NCBI GenBank assembly: GCA_009786295.1
Contig: WQTN01000138.1
Location: 1-23,718 of the forward strand
Reading direction: 5' to 3'
DNA length: 23,718 nt
DNA from: Methanomassiliicoccaceae archaeon
GTDB lineage: Archaea > Thermoplasmatota > Thermoplasmata > Methanomassiliicoccales > Methanomethylophilaceae
Shown piece by piece: positions 20,660-23,718 of this stretch; position 1 is the stretch's first letter; every line of letters starts with the position of its first letter. A program made the position numbers and the translations under genes. The notes beneath the pieces are model-generated. The model did not search any database and was not told the DNA's origin. It was given only the letters and a program-made list of their open reading frames with translations.

Positions 20660-22180
20660 ATGAAAGGGAAAAAAGCGGCCGATTCGTGGGAAGATATCAA
20701 GGGAGTAAAAAGCACAGAAGAGATACTCATCCCATATGACCCGCTGGACCGTGTCCTCGGACAGGAAGAGGCCATACATCTTGCGAAGATCGCCGCGATA
20801 CAGCGCAGGCATCTTCTCCTTGTTGGGCCTCCCGGCACCGGGAAGTCGATGATAGCCCGCGCCCTTTCAATGAATCTCCCCAAACCAAAACAAGAGATAA
20901 GGGTCGTCAGGAATCCGGAGAACAGCGAGAGGCCGTTCCTGGAGATACTTGACGAGAACCAAGTGCAGGACGAGGACGGCATACGCGCTGAGTCTGTCGG
21001 CAAGATCCTGGTGCCTGAGAATGCGCCCCGGAATGTCGCCGAGAGGCTCGGCTACCTGTGCAAGAGCTGCGGCAAGTATTCTCCTCCCACAGATACGGTC
21101 TGCCCCTTCTGCAGTAAAAGCAAAATCGAAATGGGGCCGAACTCAAACCCCTTCGGGGATCTTCTCACCGGGATGCTGGAAGCGGCGATGCCGCCGGGAT
21201 CGATTACCGGAAAGGAGAGGGTCCATACAACAAAAGTCCTTTCCGACGGGACCGAGGAGACAGTGGTCTTTGAGCGCGACGGCGATCGCATCCGGATGCT
21301 GGACAGCAAAGCCCTTCAAAAAAGGAACCAGCTGAACAAAAAATCCAACCAGAAAGTGCTTGTCAAACTTAACAGGAACCCTTTCGTTCTGGCAACGGGA
21401 GCATCGGAGACCGAACTGCTGGGGGATGTTAGGCACGATCCGTACGGAGGCCACGAGAAACTCGGAACCCCTTCATATGAAAGGGTCACCGCCGGATCCA
21501 TCCATGAGGCGCACGAAGGGGTGCTGTTCATCGATGAGATATCCCATCTCGGGAACCTGCAGAGGTATATCTTAACGGCCATGCAGGAAAAGAAGTTCCC
21601 CATCGTGGGGCGTAACCCTCAATCCGCGGGAGCAAGCGTCAAGGTCGAAGATGTTCCCTGCGATTTTATTTTGGTCGCGGCATGCAACATACAGGACCTT
21701 GAGAACATCCTTTCTCCTCTCAGATCAAGAATGATCGGCGGCGGATATGAGGTGCTGGTCGATACGGCGATGCCGGATAACTCCCGCAACCGCGCGAAAT
21801 ACGCACAATTCGTCGCCCAGGAAGTGATGATAGACGGACATATCCCTCATGCGACCATTGATGCTGTGGAAGCCATCATAGCCGAGGGTAGGCTCCGCGC
21901 AAAATCTGACAACCAGGTCAACTCTCTTACCTTAAGGTTAAGGGAGCTCGGCGGACTTATCAGAGCGGCCGGGGATATCGCTGTGATGGAAGGCGTCCCA
22001 CTGATAACCGCAGACCTCATAAAAGAGGCGAGAAAAAGATCCAGGCCTGTGGAGGATCAGATCCGGGAAAGATACGGTTCATACATGAAGGGGATGTCGA
22101 AAGACGTTTCCAGCGCACAGAAGGAAAGGTCGCAGTACTACTTCGAGAACGAACACTTGGACGATCAGATGTTCAACTGA
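20660..22180 (+). CDS. LonB-derived AAA+ ATPase with zinc ribbon, lacking the protease domain
   Basis: This is a 506-residue AAA+ protein. Walker A is GPPGTGKS (56-63) and Walker B is VLFIDEI (288-294). TELLGDVRHDPYGG, TPSYERVTAGSIHEAHEGVL, the sensor-1 region ILVAACNIQDLENI and LRSRMIGGGYEVLV are closely of the archaeal LonB type. Archaeal LonB carries its membrane helices between Walker A and Walker B. Here that insert contains a zinc ribbon, C134-X2-C137-X10-C148-X2-C151, and a hydrophilic segment, with no membrane helix. The protein ends after the AAA+ lid (residues ~405-506), so the Ser-Lys protease domain is missing. Only 38 bp separate its stop from the convergent hemD, leaving no room for a broken-off protease part. 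It is probably a soluble remodelling ATPase; its substrate is unknown. Confidence 0.85.
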   Translation: MKGKKAADSWEDIKGVKSTEEILIPYDPLDRVLGQEEAIHLAKIAAIQRRHLLLVGPPGTGKSMIARALSMNLPKPKQEIRVVRNPENSERPFLEILDENQVQDEDGIRAESVGKILVPENAPRNVAERLGYLCKSCGKYSPPTDTVCPFCSKSKIEMGPNSNPFGDLLTGMLEAAMPPGSITGKERVHTTKVLSDGTEETVVFERDGDRIRMLDSKALQKRNQLNKKSNQKVLVKLNRNPFVLATGASETELLGDVRHDPYGGHEKLGTPSYERVTAGSIHEAHEGVLFIDEISHLGNLQRYILTAMQEKKFPIVGRNPQSAGASVKVEDVPCDFILVAACNIQDLENILSPLRSRMIGGGYEVLVDTAMPDNSRNRAKYAQFVAQEVMIDGHIPHATIDAVEAIIAEGRLRAKSDNQVNSLTLRLRELGGLIRAAGDIAVMEGVPLITADLIKEARKRSRPVEDQIRERYGSYMKGMSKDVSSAQKERSQYYFENEHLDDQMFN

Positions 22181-22218
22181 GCGTCGCATCTTCTTCCGAA
22201 ACTGTCTAGGCAGTCGCT

Positions 22219-22965
22219 TCACACTGTCTTTTTTATTGCGGCGATCATGTCTTTGAAAGTTGCCTTTTCCGGAATGATGTCCACTCTTACGCCCAGTGAC
22301 CTCAGCATATCTGCAGTAGGTCTGCCTATGGCGGCGACCTTTGCTTTGCCCAGCATATCTGCCGCAGCGATGGATCTGTTCTCTGCCGCCTCAAGGAAAG
22401 AATGTGCCGACATGGGACTTGTGAAGGCAAACACATCCACCTTCCCGCGGCTTCCTGCGTCCAGTATCCCTTCCAGATGTCTTGGGTCTGCGGGTCTCAG
22501 AGAGTATGCTTTAAAGTCCACAACGTCTGCGCCCATTGCTCTAAGCCCTTGGTCCAAAACGGGGGAGCCGTGATCCGACCTTATGAGTATTATCTTCTTT
22601 CCCGCTACGGTCCCGCGCAGGCGCTCCACTATGCCTTCTGAGCTGTATTCGGAGGGCATAACGTCTGTAGCGACTCCCAAACGTCCCAATGCCTTTGCTG
22701 TCCCTGTTCCGATGGAGATGATACGCGCACCTTCCATGGAATCTGTGAACAAAGGGGACCTTCCGCATTCCTCGGCCGATGTGGCCGATGTGAATATGAC
22801 AACATCGCCGCGTTTTATTGTTCGGAGCAGCCCCTCCAGATCCTGAATGCTGCAGGGCATTATCTCAAGGGAGGGCGCCGCCATGGCCGTGAATCCTGCA
22901 GCTTCCACGACGGATATCGATTGCGGCAGCCGTCTTTCGGGCCTTGTGAACGCTATGACCGTCAA
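22219..22965 (-). CDS. hemD: Uroporphyrinogen-III synthase HemD
   Basis: HemD closes hydroxymethylbilane with inversion of ring D to make uroporphyrinogen III. The 248-residue protein has the expected two-lobed pattern: IAFTRPERRL at the start, DVVIFTSATSAEE, IISIGTGTAKAL, IILIRSDHGSPVLDQGL, VDVFAFTSPMSAHSFLEA and VAAIGRPTADMLRSLGV. Sequence conservation in this family is low, but these segments and the partner gene make the call firm. The start is a TTG at 22965 overlapping the cobA stop (TTGA), with GGGGG 7 bases upstream. The overlap implies translational coupling. It converges with the LonB-like gene. Confidence 0.9.
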   Translation of the reverse strand: MTVIAFTRPERRLPQSISVVEAAGFTAMAAPSLEIMPCSIQDLEGLLRTIKRGDVVIFTSATSAEECGRSPLFTDSMEGARIISIGTGTAKALGRLGVATDVMPSEYSSEGIVERLRGTVAGKKIILIRSDHGSPVLDQGLRAMGADVVDFKAYSLRPADPRHLEGILDAGSRGKVDVFAFTSPMSAHSFLEAAENRSIAAADMLGKAKVAAIGRPTADMLRSLGVRVDIIPEKATFKDMIAAIKKTV

Positions 22966-23702
22966 TACAGGTCCCCCAGGGTACCTCTTTCCTTTACAAC
23001 GTCGCCGATGACGATCACGCCCGGCGCTTTCAGTTTCTTTTCTGATATCATTGAGTAAAGCGAGCCCAGCGATGCGGTCTCTGTCCTCTGCCTTCCCTGG
23101 TCCCGGATGTTCACCGCCGCCGGGGTCTCTGGGTCCATCCCGCCCTCAATAAGCTCTTTTGATATGTACTCTGAATTGCTCATGCCCATCAGTATGACTA
23201 TCGTTCCTTCCATCGACGCCAGCTTTCTCCAGTCTATTCTGTCGCTGTCCCTGTCCGATTTCTCATGCCCGGTAACGATCGTGACCATGGGCGCATGATT
23301 TCTGTGTGTCAGAGGTATGCCTGCGAGTTCCGGCACAGATATCGACGATGACACCCCCGGAACCACATGCACTTCTATCCCTGCTTTTCTGAGCTCGGCA
23401 GCTTCTTCCGCTCCTCTTCCGAAAAGGAATGGGTCTCCGCCTTTCAAGCGGACGACCGTCTTGCCTTTTTTCGCAAGCTCTACAAGCGTACTGTTGATCT
23501 CGCTCTGGCTCATTGTGTGGTCTCCGCCGCGCTTGCCTGCATCTATCATCTCTGCGCTGCCGCATTCGCTCAGTATCGATTTGTCTATCAGCGCATCATA
23601 CACCACAGCATCAGCTGTCCTCAGAAGATTCAGGCCTCTCACGGTTATCAGGTCCGTATCGCCGGGCCCGGCCCCTACCAGATATACTTTTCCGTTCATC
23701 AT
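22962..23702 (-). CDS. cobA: Uroporphyrinogen-III C-methyltransferase CobA (SUMT)
   Basis: CobA adds methyl groups at C2 and C7 of uroporphyrinogen III, giving precorrin-2, the branch point to siroheme, cobalamin and, in methanogens, F430. The 246-residue single-domain protein has KVYLVGAGPGDTDLITVRGL, VVYDALI, RLKGGDPFLFGRGAEEA, VVPGVSSSISVPELAGIPLTHR and IVTGHE, the standard SUMT signature. There is no fused CysG-type dehydrogenase or chelatase. Two adjacent ATG codons (23702 and 23699) are possible; AAGGGG lies 4 or 7 bases upstream. The gene is near the right end of the window, and further tetrapyrrole genes may lie upstream of it. Confidence 0.95.
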   Translation of the reverse strand: MMNGKVYLVGAGPGDTDLITVRGLNLLRTADAVVYDALIDKSILSECGSAEMIDAGKRGGDHTMSQSEINSTLVELAKKGKTVVRLKGGDPFLFGRGAEEAAELRKAGIEVHVVPGVSSSISVPELAGIPLTHRNHAPMVTIVTGHEKSDRDSDRIDWRKLASMEGTIVILMGMSNSEYISKELIEGGMDPETPAAVNIRDQGRQRTETASLGSLYSMISEKKLKAPGVIVIGDVVKERGTLGDLY

Positions 23703-23718
23703 ACAACCCCTTTCAGTT

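Noticed and set aside
22181..22218. Frameshifted remnant of a Lon protease domain after the AAA+ gene
   Set aside because: Only 38 bp remain before the convergent hemD gene, so there is no space for a remnant. The shortened protein appears to be the natural form.

Overview
The window looks like chromosomal DNA of a methanogenic archaeon of the order Methanomassiliicoccales or a close relative in the Thermoplasmata. This placement is inferred. It rests on archaeal DnaG with a LonB-like AAA+ protein, archaeal-type riboflavin synthase (RibC) and FAD synthetase (RibL), archaeal serine hydroxymethyltransferase, TATA-box promoters, a large adhesin-like surface protein, and a large investment in anaerobic corrinoid synthesis. 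There is no rRNA, tRNA, methanogenesis gene or other marker that would fix the genus.

Layout. (1) 1-1383: the 3' end of an unidentified gene, then a divergent pair of a compact-motif iron-sulfur flavoprotein (-) and an HxlR regulator (+), with a palindromic operator candidate between them. (2) 1435-10872: a cobalamin block. On the minus strand are cbiF, cbiC and a two-gene ABC-2 exporter, the last two junctions overlapping by a few bases. On the plus strand are cbiD, cbiG and a single 665-residue CbiJ-CbiE-CbiT fusion. The two arms are separated by an AT-rich ~2 kb cassette carrying one ATPase/DUF234 gene. A near-identical ~33 bp element lies at both ends of this cassette, and three 28-bp palindromic tandem repeats form the ATPase promoter. 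(3) 10904-12506: glyA and a small coiled-coil protein gene (-). (4) 12640-15726: an adhesin-like beta-helix protein with three C-terminal membrane segments (-). (5) 15986-18041: the riboflavin/FAD operon ribB-ribL-ribC-ribH (+), then a PEBP-family gene with an unusually strong ribosome binding site. (6) 18737-22180: a structured leader, dnaG with a ~137-residue hypercharged linker, and a LonB-derived AAA+ protein that has a zinc ribbon in place of the membrane segment and no protease domain. (7) 22219-23702: cobA and hemD (-), feeding uroporphyrinogen III and precorrin-2 into siroheme and cobalamin.

How the genes fit together. HemD makes uroporphyrinogen III and CobA methylates it to precorrin-2. 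CbiF, CbiG, CbiD, the CbiJ/T/E fusion and CbiC then carry out most of the middle and late corrin-ring steps. CbiL, CbiH, the chelatase and the amidation and nucleotide-loop genes are not in this window. The riboflavin genes provide flavin cofactors. The most unusual points are the duplicated element around the ATPase cassette with its triple palindrome promoter, the triple Cbi fusion, the exporter coupled to cbiC, and the protease-less zinc-ribbon LonB relative downstream of dnaG.
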